NCBI RefSeq assembly: GCF_001468125.1
Contig: NZ_LNYT01000004.1
Location: forward strand, 1-64,000
DNA: 64,000 bases
Source of the DNA: Legionella rubrilucens
Lineage (GTDB): Bacteria > Pseudomonadota > Gammaproteobacteria > Legionellales > Legionellaceae
Direction of reading: 5' to 3'
Every line of letters starts with the position of its first letter. The first letter of the stretch is position 1. The position numbers and the translations under genes are program-made. The notes under the pieces are model-generated. The model made no database searches. It worked only from the letters and a program-made list of their open reading frames with translations, and was not told where the DNA came from. This document shows positions 1 to 8,759 of this stretch, one piece after another.

Positions 1-15
1 GCTTTAAAAACTTTG

Positions 16-149
16 AAAATTATAGAACCAGAGTTAGAGTACTATGCTGTTGATTGAGTGCCCCCGTAATTGGGAAAGACCCAAAATTATAGAACCAGAG
101 TTAAAGTACTATGCTGTTGATTGAGTGCCCCCGTAATTGGGAAAGACCC
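16..149. repeat. 67-bp tandem direct repeat, two copies
   Basis: Two head-to-tail copies (16-82 and 83-149) with a period of 67 bases differ at only one position that I can see (TTAGAG versus TTAAAG). Each unit starts AAAATTATAGAACCAGAG and ends GTAATTGGGAAAGACCC. No convincing ORF runs through it. It lies just downstream of the tRNA-Arg gene on that gene's strand, a common place for integration scars, but no integrase is visible in the window. Two copies are too few and too close for a CRISPR array. Confidence 0.9.
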
Positions 150-213
150 CACGATTTTGCCACAGTAAATGGGTTTTAAGGACACAAAAAAGAGGTAAGT
201 GCTTGATTTTAAA

Positions 214-290
214 TGGCGCGCTCGGAGGGACTCGAACCCCCGACACCTTGGTTCGAAGCCAAGTACTCTATCCAGCTGAGCTACGAGCGC
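214..290 (-). tRNA. tRNA-Arg (anticodon TCG)
   Basis: The minus strand folds as a 77-nt cloverleaf. The acceptor stem GCGCTCG pairs with CGAGCGC, the T-arm reads GGGGGTTCGAGTCCC, and the anticodon loop CTTCGAA gives anticodon TCG. The 3' CCA is encoded. It is the last gene of a three-tRNA minus-strand cluster. Confidence 0.97.
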
Positions 291-301
291 AAAGGGGAAA
301 C

Positions 302-377
302 TGGTGGGCCGTATAGGATTCGAACCTATGACACAAAGGTTAAAAGCCTTCTGCTCTACCGACTGAGCTAACGGCCC
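302..377 (-). tRNA. tRNA-Lys (anticodon TTT), copy 1
   Basis: A 76-nt cloverleaf on the minus strand with acceptor stem GGGCCGT pairing with ACGGCCC, anticodon loop CTTTTAA (anticodon TTT), T-loop GGTTCGAATCC and encoded CCA. The copy at 427-502 is identical over its whole length. The two are 49 nt apart and probably cotranscribed with the tRNA-Arg. Confidence 0.97.
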
Positions 378-426
378 GATACGGGTGTACGACAACTTTT
401 ATTTTGGGACTTTTGTCCACCAAAAC

Positions 427-502
427 TGGTGGGCCGTATAGGATTCGAACCTATGACACAAAGGTTAAAAGCCTTCTGCTCTACCGACTGAGCTAACGGC
501 CC
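427..502 (-). tRNA. tRNA-Lys (anticodon TTT), copy 2
   Basis: Identical to the 302-377 copy: anticodon loop CTTTTAA and encoded CCA. It is the promoter-proximal member of the cluster, and its 5' end lies about 13 bases downstream of a good -10 box. Confidence 0.97.
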
Positions 503-514
503 AAAGAGGCTGGA

Positions 515-542
515 ATAATACCTTATCAGGGTAAAATTTCAA
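515..542 (-). promoter_or_regulatory. Promoter of the tRNA-Lys/Lys/Arg cluster
   Basis: On the minus strand a -35 box TTGAAA (542-537) is followed after 16 bases by a -10 box TATTAT (520-515). The predicted start falls near 508, a few bases before the tRNA-Lys 5' end at 502. The promoter overlaps the last codons of the upstream GHMP kinase gene, whose stop is at 526-528. Confidence 0.7.
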
Positions 543-1422
543 GTGTTTTAGGTGGATTATTTTTTAAAAGGGCTTTGCCGGTGTGTAATTCATGATTGCT
601 GGCTAAGACCGTCCACCCTTCTTCAATTAATTTCTTTTGTTGTTCAACCAAGGATTCGCTGGGTACAATGAGCAATAAAACATCCGCCCCCATGGCGCCG
701 CAGCCCTTGGCCGCCAGGATTTGATTATTGGCTCTCAAGGTCTGCAGGTAATTGAGCGTATGGGGCGCCATTAAACGCAATTCCGTCAACTGCTGCTGGT
801 AGTCATTCACGGCATGGAGCAATTTTTCGTCATCAGCCTCGATAAAGGCCTGGCGCGCCGTTTCAGCGATGTCCGATAGCCTGGCCGTCGACTGCGGCAA
901 GGCCACGCGTTGCAAATGGTAATGCGTGGCCAGCTTCTGACCGCTGTGCAGCAACAAAAAAGACAGGCTTTTAAAAGGCCAATCGTAATTTTCAATCACG
1001 TCTTTCTGGCGATGGATGTAAACACAGCGATGCTGGGTTTGGGCCACCACATCATAACCACTGGGGCGAATCCCCTCCCCTCGCCAACTGGTCTGATAAT
1101 AGGCTTCCAGTAACACCTGACGACTGGCTTTGACATGCAGCAGACCGCAACTGGCGAGGTAGGCCCCGATGAATTGGGCGCTCGAAGCGCCAAGGCCGCC
1201 TTTACCGGCATAGGGATCATACCAGAGAAGACTTTTTGCCGGGATGCGATGCGTCGCCCACCAGTGACCTGCCGGGGAATCCGGATGAATCCCCTCATGG
1301 CGATCCCCATCCACCAGGGTCATTTCAAAACAGGGAAACGTGGTTAACACCATGGCCGGACCGCCGGCGACGGCGGCGTATTCACCGACCAGAAAGGTTT
1401 TTGCCGGGATAGACCATTTCAT
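526..1422 (-). CDS. GHMP-family kinase, probable phosphomevalonate kinase
   Basis: A 298-residue GHMP-superfamily small-molecule kinase. The N-terminus reads PAKTFLVGEYAAVAGG (kinase motif 1), residues near 80 carry the ATP-binding loop GGLGASSAQ, SGYD near 130 could supply the catalytic Asp, and GCGAMGAD near 250 is the glycine-rich motif 3. It is the last gene of a minus-strand operon with HMG-CoA reductase and type 2 IPP isomerase; its ATG follows the reductase stop by a single base. Mevalonate kinase and mevalonate diphosphate decarboxylase are encoded at 11.6-13.4 kb, so phosphorylation of 5-phosphomevalonate is the missing step and the most economical assignment. That is inference from context, since sequence alone does not fix which mevalonate-pathway kinase this is. 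The start at MKWSIPAK was preferred over an in-frame upstream start lying inside the reductase gene. Confidence 0.8.
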   Translation of the reverse strand: MKWSIPAKTFLVGEYAAVAGGPAMVLTTFPCFEMTLVDGDRHEGIHPDSPAGHWWATHRIPAKSLLWYDPYAGKGGLGASSAQFIGAYLASCGLLHVKASRQVLLEAYYQTSWRGEGIRPSGYDVVAQTQHRCVYIHRQKDVIENYDWPFKSLSFLLLHSGQKLATHYHLQRVALPQSTARLSDIAETARQAFIEADDEKLLHAVNDYQQQLTELRLMAPHTLNYLQTLRANNQILAAKGCGAMGADVLLLIVPSESLVEQQKKLIEEGWTVLASNHELHTGKALLKNNPPKTLEILP

Positions 1423-1423
1423 A

Positions 1424-2716
1424 TTAGCCCGCCGCCTGCCGGATTTCCGCCAGTAATTCGCAGGCATTATTCACACTGATTCGTTTATTAATACGAAGCC
1501 AGCTTTTTAATTTTTCTTTCAAAACCGGCATTTCCTTGTCGGTGGCACCGGCAACCAGCACCAGATTATCAATGTGCAGTTTCATATGCCCCTGAATAAT
1601 CCCTTCCGTACAAAGTGCCCGTAAAGCACCGAGGTTTTGCGCCAAGCCGACGGCAGCAATAATACGGGATAAATGATTGGCTGATTCAATGCCCATCATG
1701 CGCAAACACATCTTTGCCGTAGGATGAAGGGCGGTTACGCCGCCTACAGTTCCTACCACAATGGGCGCCGTGAGCTGTCCGATCAACTGCCCCTGCTGGT
1801 AACGCCACTGCGAAATCGCCTGATAACGACCCGAACGGGTGGCATAGGCATGAACACCCGCCTCGACCGCCCGCCAGTCATTGCCCGTGGCAATCAATAC
1901 GGGATCGATGCCATTCATTACGCCTTTGTTATGGGTAGCCGCCCGGTAAGGATCCGACTCTGCAAATAAGGAGGCTTCCTGCAGACGCTCGCCGAGTTCC
2001 GGATCAATGCCGTTGATCGTCACCCGGGCCGTCGTTAATTTCTGATCATTTAAATTGGACAGGATGCACATGGTTACCTGTTCACCGGTTAATCGTTCAA
2101 GCGGCGTTTTTAAATACTCAAGCACCTGATTGATAATATTGGCCCCCATGGCGTCGCAACTGTTCATGGTCAGGTGAATAATGGCCATGTCGCCGCCGTC
2201 TTCACGGGGTAAATGACGCAGTGCAAGATCAACCACGCCGCCGCCGCGCTTCACCATAGTCATGGCCACGTCTTCATTGGCCTTTTCAATGAGAAATTGC
2301 TTATTTTCCTCGAAGATGGCTGCAAGATGGGCAAAATTTTTCACTTTGGCAAACTGAATCTGACCCAGAATACATTCGCCTTCCACCCAGGTCTCAATCT
2401 CCCCGCATTGCCTTATCCACTTGGCTGTTTTCGACAGGGCGGCGATAATGGAGGTTTCTTCCACGGCGAGGGGAATCACGTAATCGCGCCCATCGATGCG
2501 GAAGTTGGTGGCCACGCCCAGCGGCAATTGAAAATAGCCAATCACGTTTTCAATCAATTTATCGGCGAGCAGGGTGTTCTGCACCCCCCCTTCACGGAGA
2601 AAATGAACATCTTCTTTGGTTAATGCACCGAGTTGGAGCAAGCGTTGAAATCGCTCTTCACGGTTTAACCGGGAGAAGCCCTGAAATAACTCATCAGCCA
2701 AATGGTTCATGGACAT
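1424..2716 (-). CDS. mvaA: Hydroxymethylglutaryl-CoA reductase, class II
   Basis: A 430-residue soluble class II HMG-CoA reductase, which reduces HMG-CoA to mevalonate (some family members run the reverse reaction). Recognisable motifs are ENVIG near residue 56, IPLAVEE near residue 81 (catalytic Glu region), the dinucleotide-binding DAMGAN near 190, GNDWRAVEAG with the catalytic Asp, and ESANHLSR carrying the catalytic His. There is no membrane anchor, unlike the eukaryotic class I enzyme. Its start overlaps the end of the upstream IPP isomerase gene by 10 bases, and the GHMP kinase follows one base after its stop, so the three genes form one translationally coupled minus-strand operon. HMG-CoA synthase is not in this window. 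Confidence 0.95.
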   Translation of the reverse strand: MSMNHLADELFQGFSRLNREERFQRLLQLGALTKEDVHFLREGGVQNTLLADKLIENVIGYFQLPLGVATNFRIDGRDYVIPLAVEETSIIAALSKTAKWIRQCGEIETWVEGECILGQIQFAKVKNFAHLAAIFEENKQFLIEKANEDVAMTMVKRGGGVVDLALRHLPREDGGDMAIIHLTMNSCDAMGANIINQVLEYLKTPLERLTGEQVTMCILSNLNDQKLTTARVTINGIDPELGERLQEASLFAESDPYRAATHNKGVMNGIDPVLIATGNDWRAVEAGVHAYATRSGRYQAISQWRYQQGQLIGQLTAPIVVGTVGGVTALHPTAKMCLRMMGIESANHLSRIIAAVGLAQNLGALRALCTEGIIQGHMKLHIDNLVLVAGATDKEMPVLKEKLKSWLRINKRISVNNACELLAEIRQAAG

Positions 2717-3735
2717 GCCTTCCCCTTTAAATCAGACAAATGTAAGCTACCCGTACAAAACATAGCGACTTTTAACTCGTATTCTATGGTGGTCATGCGT
2801 TCCACTACCTGCTCAACCCCCTTTAACGCCACCTCAAGCATGGGCTTGGCAAAGCCCACTGTCGAGGCGCCCAATGCAATTAGTCGGGCCGCGTCCAACC
2901 CATGGCGTACTCCGCCGGAACCCCACAGTTCATACTGAGGGTTAAGTGCCGCCGCCTGCTGAACGCTGGCGACAGTGGTAATGCCCCAATTGGCAAATGT
3001 TTTTGCAGCCTGTTGCCGTTCAGGCGAGTCCGACGCACGATGGCCCTCAATGCGCCCCCAGTGCGTACCGCCCAAACCGCTGACATCGACCGCGGCAATG
3101 CCCAGATTGTTCAGACGGCTCAAGGTGGAAGCTGAAAACCCGCAACCGGTTTCCTTGATGACGACGGGAATGGTTAAAGCGGTCACTACACGCTCAATGG
3201 CCTGCCAGCATCCTTTAAATTGCGGGGTGCCTTCCGGTTGAATGACTTCCTGCAAAGGATTGCAATGCACAATCAAAGCCCGTGCCCCAAGGGCTTCAGT
3301 CAACTGTTGAATGCGTTTAACCGGCGTATCAATCAGCTGAGCGATACCAATGTTGCTCATTAATGTGACCTGCGGGTAATCACGCCTCAACGGCAACCAT
3401 TCAAAAGCCGCCTCATCATCCATCAATTCGCGGCGTTGTGATCCCACCCCCATTGCCCAGCCCTTGTCTGCACAGGCTGCGATCAGGCTGCGATTAATGC
3501 GGGCAGCGTCCTGATGTCCCGCAGTCATGGAACTGACCAGAAAAGGGGTGCGGACCGGTTCGCCAAACCGGATGCCGTGCAGGGAAATGTCGGCAAAATC
3601 AAGATCAGGAAGTGCGTCATGAACCAAATCAATGGTATCAAGATCATTCATTTCTTCAGTTTGGTTACACGGCATAAGGGCCAATTCAATATGGTCCTGC
3701 TTGCGTTTTTCAAATTGGCTGTAACGATTTTGCAT
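2707..3735 (-). CDS. fni: Isopentenyl-diphosphate delta-isomerase, type 2 (FMN-dependent)
   Basis: A 342-residue TIM-barrel flavoenzyme that interconverts isopentenyl and dimethylallyl diphosphate using FMN and NAD(P)H. Family motifs include FEKRKQDHIEL at the N-terminus, FLVSSMTAG, ETGCGFS, GLGGTHWGRIE and WGSGGVRHGLD (phosphate/FMN binding). Type 2 isomerases commonly accompany bacterial mevalonate genes. This is the first gene of the fni-mvaA-GHMP kinase operon and overlaps mvaA by 10 bases. Confidence 0.96.
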   Translation of the reverse strand: MQNRYSQFEKRKQDHIELALMPCNQTEEMNDLDTIDLVHDALPDLDFADISLHGIRFGEPVRTPFLVSSMTAGHQDAARINRSLIAACADKGWAMGVGSQRRELMDDEAAFEWLPLRRDYPQVTLMSNIGIAQLIDTPVKRIQQLTEALGARALIVHCNPLQEVIQPEGTPQFKGCWQAIERVVTALTIPVVIKETGCGFSASTLSRLNNLGIAAVDVSGLGGTHWGRIEGHRASDSPERQQAAKTFANWGITTVASVQQAAALNPQYELWGSGGVRHGLDAARLIALGASTVGFAKPMLEVALKGVEQVVERMTTIEYELKVAMFCTGSLHLSDLKGKACP

Positions 3736-3809
3736 GCTGGCTCACAACGCCACAGAAAATGGTAGCGATCTTATCACAATCGGCGGGTATCAACCATAAA
3801 ACTACTAAA

Positions 3810-4820
3810 CTAATCCTTGCTTTTGTTCAGCAGCGTGTAAATGTCATTTAAGCGGGTATTTAACCGGGTGAAAAAATGCATCAGATTAAAATAGCCCAAC
3901 CCCTGATTGTCGAGATGAATAAAGCGCGTTGGCTCTTCTTCAATCGCCTTGGTCACCAGCTCAATCATATCACAGGGCGGCTTCATGGCGTCATGCGGTT
4001 CCTGCTTTAATTGTTTGATTAAGGTTTCAATATTATGCTGGGTCGTTTCCACCACTTGCCGGATACGCTGTTTGTCTTCCCTGCTTAAATAATTCATCAA
4101 CCACTGGTACGCGTCGAGCACCCCGACAACGTATTGGGTGCAAATTGCCGTCTGGGTTAGCAGCACGCCAAAATCATGGCGGTTGATGTAATGAAACAAC
4201 ACTTCATAACGAATAGCGATGGCCTTTTTGCGAATGGCCTGAAAATCAGCAGCCAGAGGAAAACTGATAACGGGCAAGCTAAGCGGCGACTGATTGAGAA
4301 AGCCAAGGCTTAACGACGCCTTCATTTTTTCAAAATGGCCGATAAATAAGCCGGCAATGTCGGTTTTAACCGGTAAAAAAAAGCAGCCCACCAGCACGGC
4401 AATCAATGCGCCCAGGGCCGTATCCAGGATACGTTCCTCCAGTAAAACCAGATTCCAGGCGCCGATCATGGCAAACAAAAAGACAATGAAGCCAGTCAAG
4501 GCAAAGACAGCAAGCAGGTGGTAGATGGGGAAAAAAAACACGGTAAAAAACACAAAAATTAACAGGATCACTGGAATCATCGCACTTTCAGGCGGGAGTA
4601 GAAAATAAAGCATCGTGCCGGCCACGCCGCCTAAAATCGTCATGCTGACCCGCTCAAGCGAGCGTTTCACGCTTTCTCCCCAGGTCTGAGTAGTCAGCAC
4701 CATGGCGGTCAAGGTGGTCCAGTATCCTCGCTCCAGATTCAGAGTCAGGCTGATTAACTCCGCAATGCTGATGGCAATGGCTGCCTGCCAGGCCATGCGT
4801 GTTGTTCCTCTAAGTTCCAT
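3810..4820 (-). CDS. FUSC-family inner-membrane protein, second half
   Basis: A 336-residue protein with about five or six hydrophobic segments in the first 155 residues, followed by a mostly hydrophilic, helical C-terminal half. The pattern YWTTLTAMVLTTQTWG and the GxxxG-rich helix after it resemble FUSC/AaeB-type aromatic-acid exporter domains. The upstream gene encodes a similarly built 352-residue protein and overlaps this one by 11 bases; together (about 690 residues) they match the length and two-repeat layout of a single FUSC protein such as AaeB or YccS. The substrate cannot be told. Confidence 0.7.
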   Translation of the reverse strand: MELRGTTRMAWQAAIAISIAELISLTLNLERGYWTTLTAMVLTTQTWGESVKRSLERVSMTILGGVAGTMLYFLLPPESAMIPVILLIFVFFTVFFFPIYHLLAVFALTGFIVFLFAMIGAWNLVLLEERILDTALGALIAVLVGCFFLPVKTDIAGLFIGHFEKMKASLSLGFLNQSPLSLPVISFPLAADFQAIRKKAIAIRYEVLFHYINRHDFGVLLTQTAICTQYVVGVLDAYQWLMNYLSREDKQRIRQVVETTQHNIETLIKQLKQEPHDAMKPPCDMIELVTKAIEEEPTRFIHLDNQGLGYFNLMHFFTRLNTRLNDIYTLLNKSKD

Positions 4821-5868
4821 TATTACCCCGTATCAATTCGCAGACATGCCGGTTAATCAGGGTAAAGCTTAATTTGAGATGCAAAAGGGCAATCACCAGC
4901 GTGGGATCGCGCAATGACAGTTCATTGAATTTTTCAGCCAGTGTATTGATGTCGACTTTGCTTGGGCTGCCCACTACCAGGAAATTACCTCGCATGCGCA
5001 TTTTGAAAAATAAATGAGCAAATTGCTTGCTGATTTTACTTAAGCAGCAACGGCCAGCGCGTGACAGCGGGTACGCTTTGGCATGGAGGGCACGATAGGC
5101 CTCGAGCATCATCAGGTAAGCGTTAACCAGCACGTAGAGATGAATAAGGATATCATCCACCCTTTTCTGATCATCCAGATCGCAGTTTTCTTCAATGGTC
5201 TGATTGCTGTCGAGCAGGTGATGCAGATTGGTTTTAATTTTCGCAAAGGGCAGGGTTTCAAAATCCGTGGCCTTCACGCCAAGTAACAGGTAACGGCGCA
5301 CATCCAGCATGCCCTGTCCCAGGGTTTTAAAAAGCTGATTGCTGTTGTTGATGAATAGACGCCGGTAATTTTGCGGAAACAGCAGCATCATGACCACGGC
5401 AGCAATTAACAAACCGGCCAATAACCCGTAAATGTGCAGCAGGGCCTGAGTCGTTGATTGAAAAGGCAGGATTGTGGCTACAAAGCAAAGCATCCAGGCA
5501 ATCATCGGCGCCATGCTGGTTTGCAGGCCGAAACGCCGGGCATAGTTCACGGCAAATCCTAAAATCACGAGGACAACGGCAGTGAGTTCCTGCGAGTCGC
5601 GGCAAAGCAGCCCCACAATGAACAGGGCAAAATAAAGGCTGTCAAATAACAAGACCTGATAAAGACGGGACAGCCAGGTGGTCGCGACGATGCCCTGCAT
5701 GGACATGCCGGCAGCAAAAGCCGCCATGACTTGAGTTAACTGGGTTTCATGACGCATAAACCACAACGCAATAAGAATGGCCACCAGTGTTTTAACGGCT
5801 TGCTTTAATTGAAAATAGCCTGGATCGAGACTCCAAAGCAGGGTTTGCCAACGTTTTAAATAAATCAC
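4810..5868 (-). CDS. FUSC-family inner-membrane protein, first half
   Basis: A 352-residue protein with about six transmembrane segments in the first 170 residues and a cytoplasmic helical half after them. It begins at a GTG codon (5868) without a clear Shine-Dalgarno sequence, so the start is uncertain. It probably forms the N-terminal FUSC repeat of a two-subunit transporter with the next gene (11-base overlap). The arrangement would suit translational coupling. The first gene of the Mla-like operon is divergent. Confidence 0.68.
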   Translation of the reverse strand: MIYLKRWQTLLWSLDPGYFQLKQAVKTLVAILIALWFMRHETQLTQVMAAFAAGMSMQGIVATTWLSRLYQVLLFDSLYFALFIVGLLCRDSQELTAVVLVILGFAVNYARRFGLQTSMAPMIAWMLCFVATILPFQSTTQALLHIYGLLAGLLIAAVVMMLLFPQNYRRLFINNSNQLFKTLGQGMLDVRRYLLLGVKATDFETLPFAKIKTNLHHLLDSNQTIEENCDLDDQKRVDDILIHLYVLVNAYLMMLEAYRALHAKAYPLSRAGRCCLSKISKQFAHLFFKMRMRGNFLVVGSPSKVDINTLAEKFNELSLRDPTLVIALLHLKLSFTLINRHVCELIRGNNGT

Positions 5869-5875
5869 GTAGTTT

Positions 5876-5903
5876 TTTGCGAACGCAAGGGATTTCGTAT
5901 TAT
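5876..5903 (+). promoter_or_regulatory. Candidate promoter of the Mla-like operon
   Basis: A weak -35 (TTTGCG, 5876-5881) and a -10 (TATTAT, 5898-5903) are separated by 16 bases upstream of the MlaE-like gene at 5925. The box match is moderate and other starts are possible. Confidence 0.4.
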
Positions 5904-5924
5904 CCTAGGCTATTTCTCGTGTAA

Positions 5925-7064
5925 ATGACAATTATGGCTAAACGAACGGCTGCGGCTGAGTTTGCTTTCAACAAGAAAAAAAAGGCGTTCTTCTGCAAAG
6001 GCCCCTGGTCTGTTCTCAAACTGGATGGGCTGGTTGACTCCTTTCATACCATTGAATTACCCAATGAGCCTCAGGTGACCGTCAGCGGAGCGGAATTGTC
6101 TCAGTTGGATAGCGCAGGGGCTCTGGCTTTGGTCCATTGCATCGCCATATTTAAAGCACGCGGCAAAGAAACCAAACTGGTTGGTTTTAATCCTGAACAA
6201 CAATCCTTACTGGAACTGATTCAATCCAAGCATGATGCCATTGAATACAAAATTCCGCCGGTTAAACAGGAGAATATTCTTCATCGTATCGGAAAGGAAA
6301 CCATCCATAAGCTCACTCAGGCCGATGGCTTTATCATCCTGCTAGGTGATTTAACCACTAAATTCTTTGAAGCCTGCGCACAATGGCGGCGTTTTCAATT
6401 GCCCAGTATCGCCTCCATCATCGATTCCGCGGGGATTCAGTCGCTGCCCATTGTCGGCCTGCTGTCTTTTTTGATAGGGGTGGTTTTGGCTTACCAGATG
6501 GGGTTGCAGCTTCAGACCTACGGTGCCAACATTTTTATCGCCTACCTGTCGGGCATGGCTATTTTTCGTGAGTTTGCTCCCTTAATCACCGCCATAATTG
6601 TTGCAGGACGCACCAGCTCGGCCTTTACTGCGCAAATCGGCAGCATGAAAATCAACGAGGAGGTTGATGCCCTGCTCACCATGGGCTTATCGCCGGTAGA
6701 ACTGTTAGTCATGCCCAAAGTCATGGGACTTTTACTCATTTTCCCTTTACTGATTTTCTGGTCCGATATTTTCAGTATCATCGGTGCCATGATGATGTCG
6801 AAATCCATGCTCAATGTCGGTTACGTTGATTTTCTGGCACGCCTTAAAGACTCAGTGGGTCTTGATCAATTCATGCTCGGCCTCTATAAAGCGCCGGCGT
6901 TTGCTTTGATTGTTTCATTAGTCGGCTGCTTCCAGGGTTTTCTGGTCGAGGCCAATGCCGACAGTGTCGGCAGTCAGACCACCCGCAGCGTTGTGCAGGC
7001 TTTGTTTCTCATCATCATTGCCGATGCCATTTTCTCCGTGGTTTACAGCTGGATGGGTATTTAA
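5925..7064 (+). CDS. STAS-MlaE fusion permease of an Mla-type lipid ABC transporter
   Basis: A 379-residue permease. Residues 1 to about 110 form a STAS-like domain (VSGAELSQLDSAGALALVH, then KLVGFNPEQQSLLEL). Residues from about 150 onward are an MlaE/YrbE permease with the typical PIVGLLSFLIGVVLAYQ and the core FREFAPLITAIIVAGRTSSA, IGSMKINEEVDAL. In enterobacteria the STAS protein (MlaB) is separate; here it is fused to the permease. The protein is expected to move glycerophospholipids between inner membrane and envelope with the downstream ATPase, MCE protein and lipoprotein. A second in-frame ATG lies at 5934. Confidence 0.92.
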   Translation: MTIMAKRTAAAEFAFNKKKKAFFCKGPWSVLKLDGLVDSFHTIELPNEPQVTVSGAELSQLDSAGALALVHCIAIFKARGKETKLVGFNPEQQSLLELIQSKHDAIEYKIPPVKQENILHRIGKETIHKLTQADGFIILLGDLTTKFFEACAQWRRFQLPSIASIIDSAGIQSLPIVGLLSFLIGVVLAYQMGLQLQTYGANIFIAYLSGMAIFREFAPLITAIIVAGRTSSAFTAQIGSMKINEEVDALLTMGLSPVELLVMPKVMGLLLIFPLLIFWSDIFSIIGAMMMSKSMLNVGYVDFLARLKDSVGLDQFMLGLYKAPAFALIVSLVGCFQGFLVEANADSVGSQTTRSVVQALFLIIIADAIFSVVYSWMGI

Positions 7065-7802
7065 ATGGCCGAACCCATCATTGAAATTGAAGGATTAAAA
7101 AACTGCCTTGCCGGCCAGTGGGTGCATACTGATGTCAATTTAACCGTGGAAAAAGGGGAAATTTTAGCCATCATTGGCGGTAGCGGCAGCGGTAAGACCA
7201 CGATCCTGCGCAGTTTACTGATGCTGCTTAAACCCACCGCGGGTTCGCTTAAAATTTTTGGCGAGGATTTATCAACGCTGGACAGCCGCCAGGCAGACGC
7301 TCTTCGCAGGCGTTGGGGCATGCTCTTTCAGCACAGCGCCCTTTTTTCAGCCATGACGGTACTGGAAAACATCACGTTTCCCATGCGGGAATTTACCGAT
7401 CTTGAAAAAAATTTCATGGACGAACTGGCCATGCTTAAAATCGCCATGGTCGGCCTTCCCAAAGAGTCAGCCAGCAAATTTCCAGCTCAGTTAAGCGGCG
7501 GAATGCAACGACGGGCCGCGGCGGCGCGGGCCATTGCCATGGATCCCGAATTGTTGTTTCTCGATGAGCCGACAACAGGTCTTGATCCGCGAAGTGCAAG
7601 GCAGTTTGATGAATTGATCCGTTTTTTGCGGGATGCATTGAATCTCACCGTGGTGATGGTGAGCCATGATATCCAGTCGTTAAAAAGCATCACGGATCGG
7701 GTCGCATTTGTCGGAGAGGGGAAGATTTTATGCGTGGCGCCGATTGAAGAATTGCAGAAAAATCCTCATCCGCTGATTGCTGATTACTTCAGTAAACTCT
7801 AA
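7065..7802 (+). CDS. MlaF-type ATP-binding protein of the lipid ABC transporter
   Basis: A 245-residue ABC ATPase whose ATG directly abuts the permease stop codon. Walker A is GGSGSGKTTILR near residue 38, the signature is LSGGMQRRAAAARA, Walker B with catalytic Glu is LLFLDEPTTGLDP, and the H-loop is VMVSHD. It powers the STAS-MlaE permease. Confidence 0.95.
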   Translation: MAEPIIEIEGLKNCLAGQWVHTDVNLTVEKGEILAIIGGSGSGKTTILRSLLMLLKPTAGSLKIFGEDLSTLDSRQADALRRRWGMLFQHSALFSAMTVLENITFPMREFTDLEKNFMDELAMLKIAMVGLPKESASKFPAQLSGGMQRRAAAARAIAMDPELLFLDEPTTGLDPRSARQFDELIRFLRDALNLTVVMVSHDIQSLKSITDRVAFVGEGKILCVAPIEELQKNPHPLIADYFSKL

Positions 7803-7833
7803 ACTGGTGGGATAGAACTACAGGAGCATCCTT

Positions 7834-8757
7834 TTGGAAGCGAAAACCAACTACACCATGGTCGGCTTAACCGTGCTGATCCTGACCGCGGCGCTGCTTG
7901 CAGCCGCTCTTTGGTTATCGGTTGGATTTGACCAGAAAAAATACACTATTTACGCCGTCTATATACACGAAGCCGTATCCGGTTTAAGTGAAGAATCACC
8001 GGTTAAATACAATGGAGTGCAGGTAGGTTACGTCCGAAAAATTGAATTAAACCGCCTCGACCCGCAACAGGTCAAAATCCTGCTGGACATTGAAGACGGT
8101 ACCCCCATTACCACCAGCACCACGGCCACCTTGATTTCCCAGGGCATCACCGGCACCACTTATGTGGGCTTGTCAGCCACCTCGTCTGATCTGACGCCCT
8201 TAAAAAAAATTCCCAAAGAACCTTACCCTATTATTCCAGCGCGTCCGTCACTGTTTAATCAACTCGACAGCGTGCTTAAAGAAGTGTCTGAGAATATCAA
8301 CAGCGTGAGTGTTGAGATTAAACGGATTTTCGATAAAAAAAATGCTGAAAGCCTGCATAACACCCTGGTTAACCTCGAAAAATTTACCGGCATTCTGGCT
8401 GACAATAAACAGCACATCGATCGCACCCTTGAAAATACCGACATCATGGTGGGCAACATTGCTCAGGTCAGTAAGGAATTGCCGCGCCTAAGCCAGGATC
8501 TGAAAATCAGCATCGCCCACATTACGCGGATGGCTGACAGCATTTCCACTGCTGGAGACAGGGTTTCTTCCGCCATGGATTCCGGTAAATCCACCATCGA
8601 CAAGATCTCGCAGCAAACCATTCCGCCAGCCATTATTCTGTTAAGGCGTCTGAATACCATTGCCGCCAATCTCGAGCAAGTCAGCAACCAGATGCGGCAA
8701 AATCCATCGGTACTCATACGGGGCACCAAACCCTTAAAACCAGGTCCGGGAGAATAG
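7834..8757 (+). CDS. MlaD-like MCE-domain protein
   Basis: A 307-residue protein with one N-terminal membrane anchor (hydrophobic stretch near residues 9-30) and an MCE domain at about 38-115 ([32 protein letters not shown]). A long, mostly helical C-terminal region (about 140-290) could form a coiled coil or tunnel. It starts with TTG at 7834, supported by CAGGAG seven bases upstream and by the anchor position. MCE proteins form hexameric rings that carry lipids across the periplasm. The C-terminal region is longer than in E. coli MlaD. Confidence 0.9.
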   Translation: MEAKTNYTMVGLTVLILTAALLAAALWLSVGFDQKKYTIYAVYIHEAVSGLSEESPVKYNGVQVGYVRKIELNRLDPQQVKILLDIEDGTPITTSTTATLISQGITGTTYVGLSATSSDLTPLKKIPKEPYPIIPARPSLFNQLDSVLKEVSENINSVSVEIKRIFDKKNAESLHNTLVNLEKFTGILADNKQHIDRTLENTDIMVGNIAQVSKELPRLSQDLKISIAHITRMADSISTAGDRVSSAMDSGKSTIDKISQQTIPPAIILLRRLNTIAANLEQVSNQMRQNPSVLIRGTKPLKPGPGE

Positions 8758-8759
8758 AC

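Noticed and set aside
16-149. CRISPR array
   Set aside because: Only two long adjoining copies, no unique spacers and no cas genes in the window.
87-395. 102-residue ORF across the tRNA genes
   Set aside because: It is an in-frame translation of tRNA-Arg, tRNA-Lys and one repeat unit; no ribosome-binding site and no coding signature.
2213-2623. 136-residue antisense ORF inside mvaA
   Set aside because: Lies entirely opposite a clear enzyme gene; open only because of codon bias.
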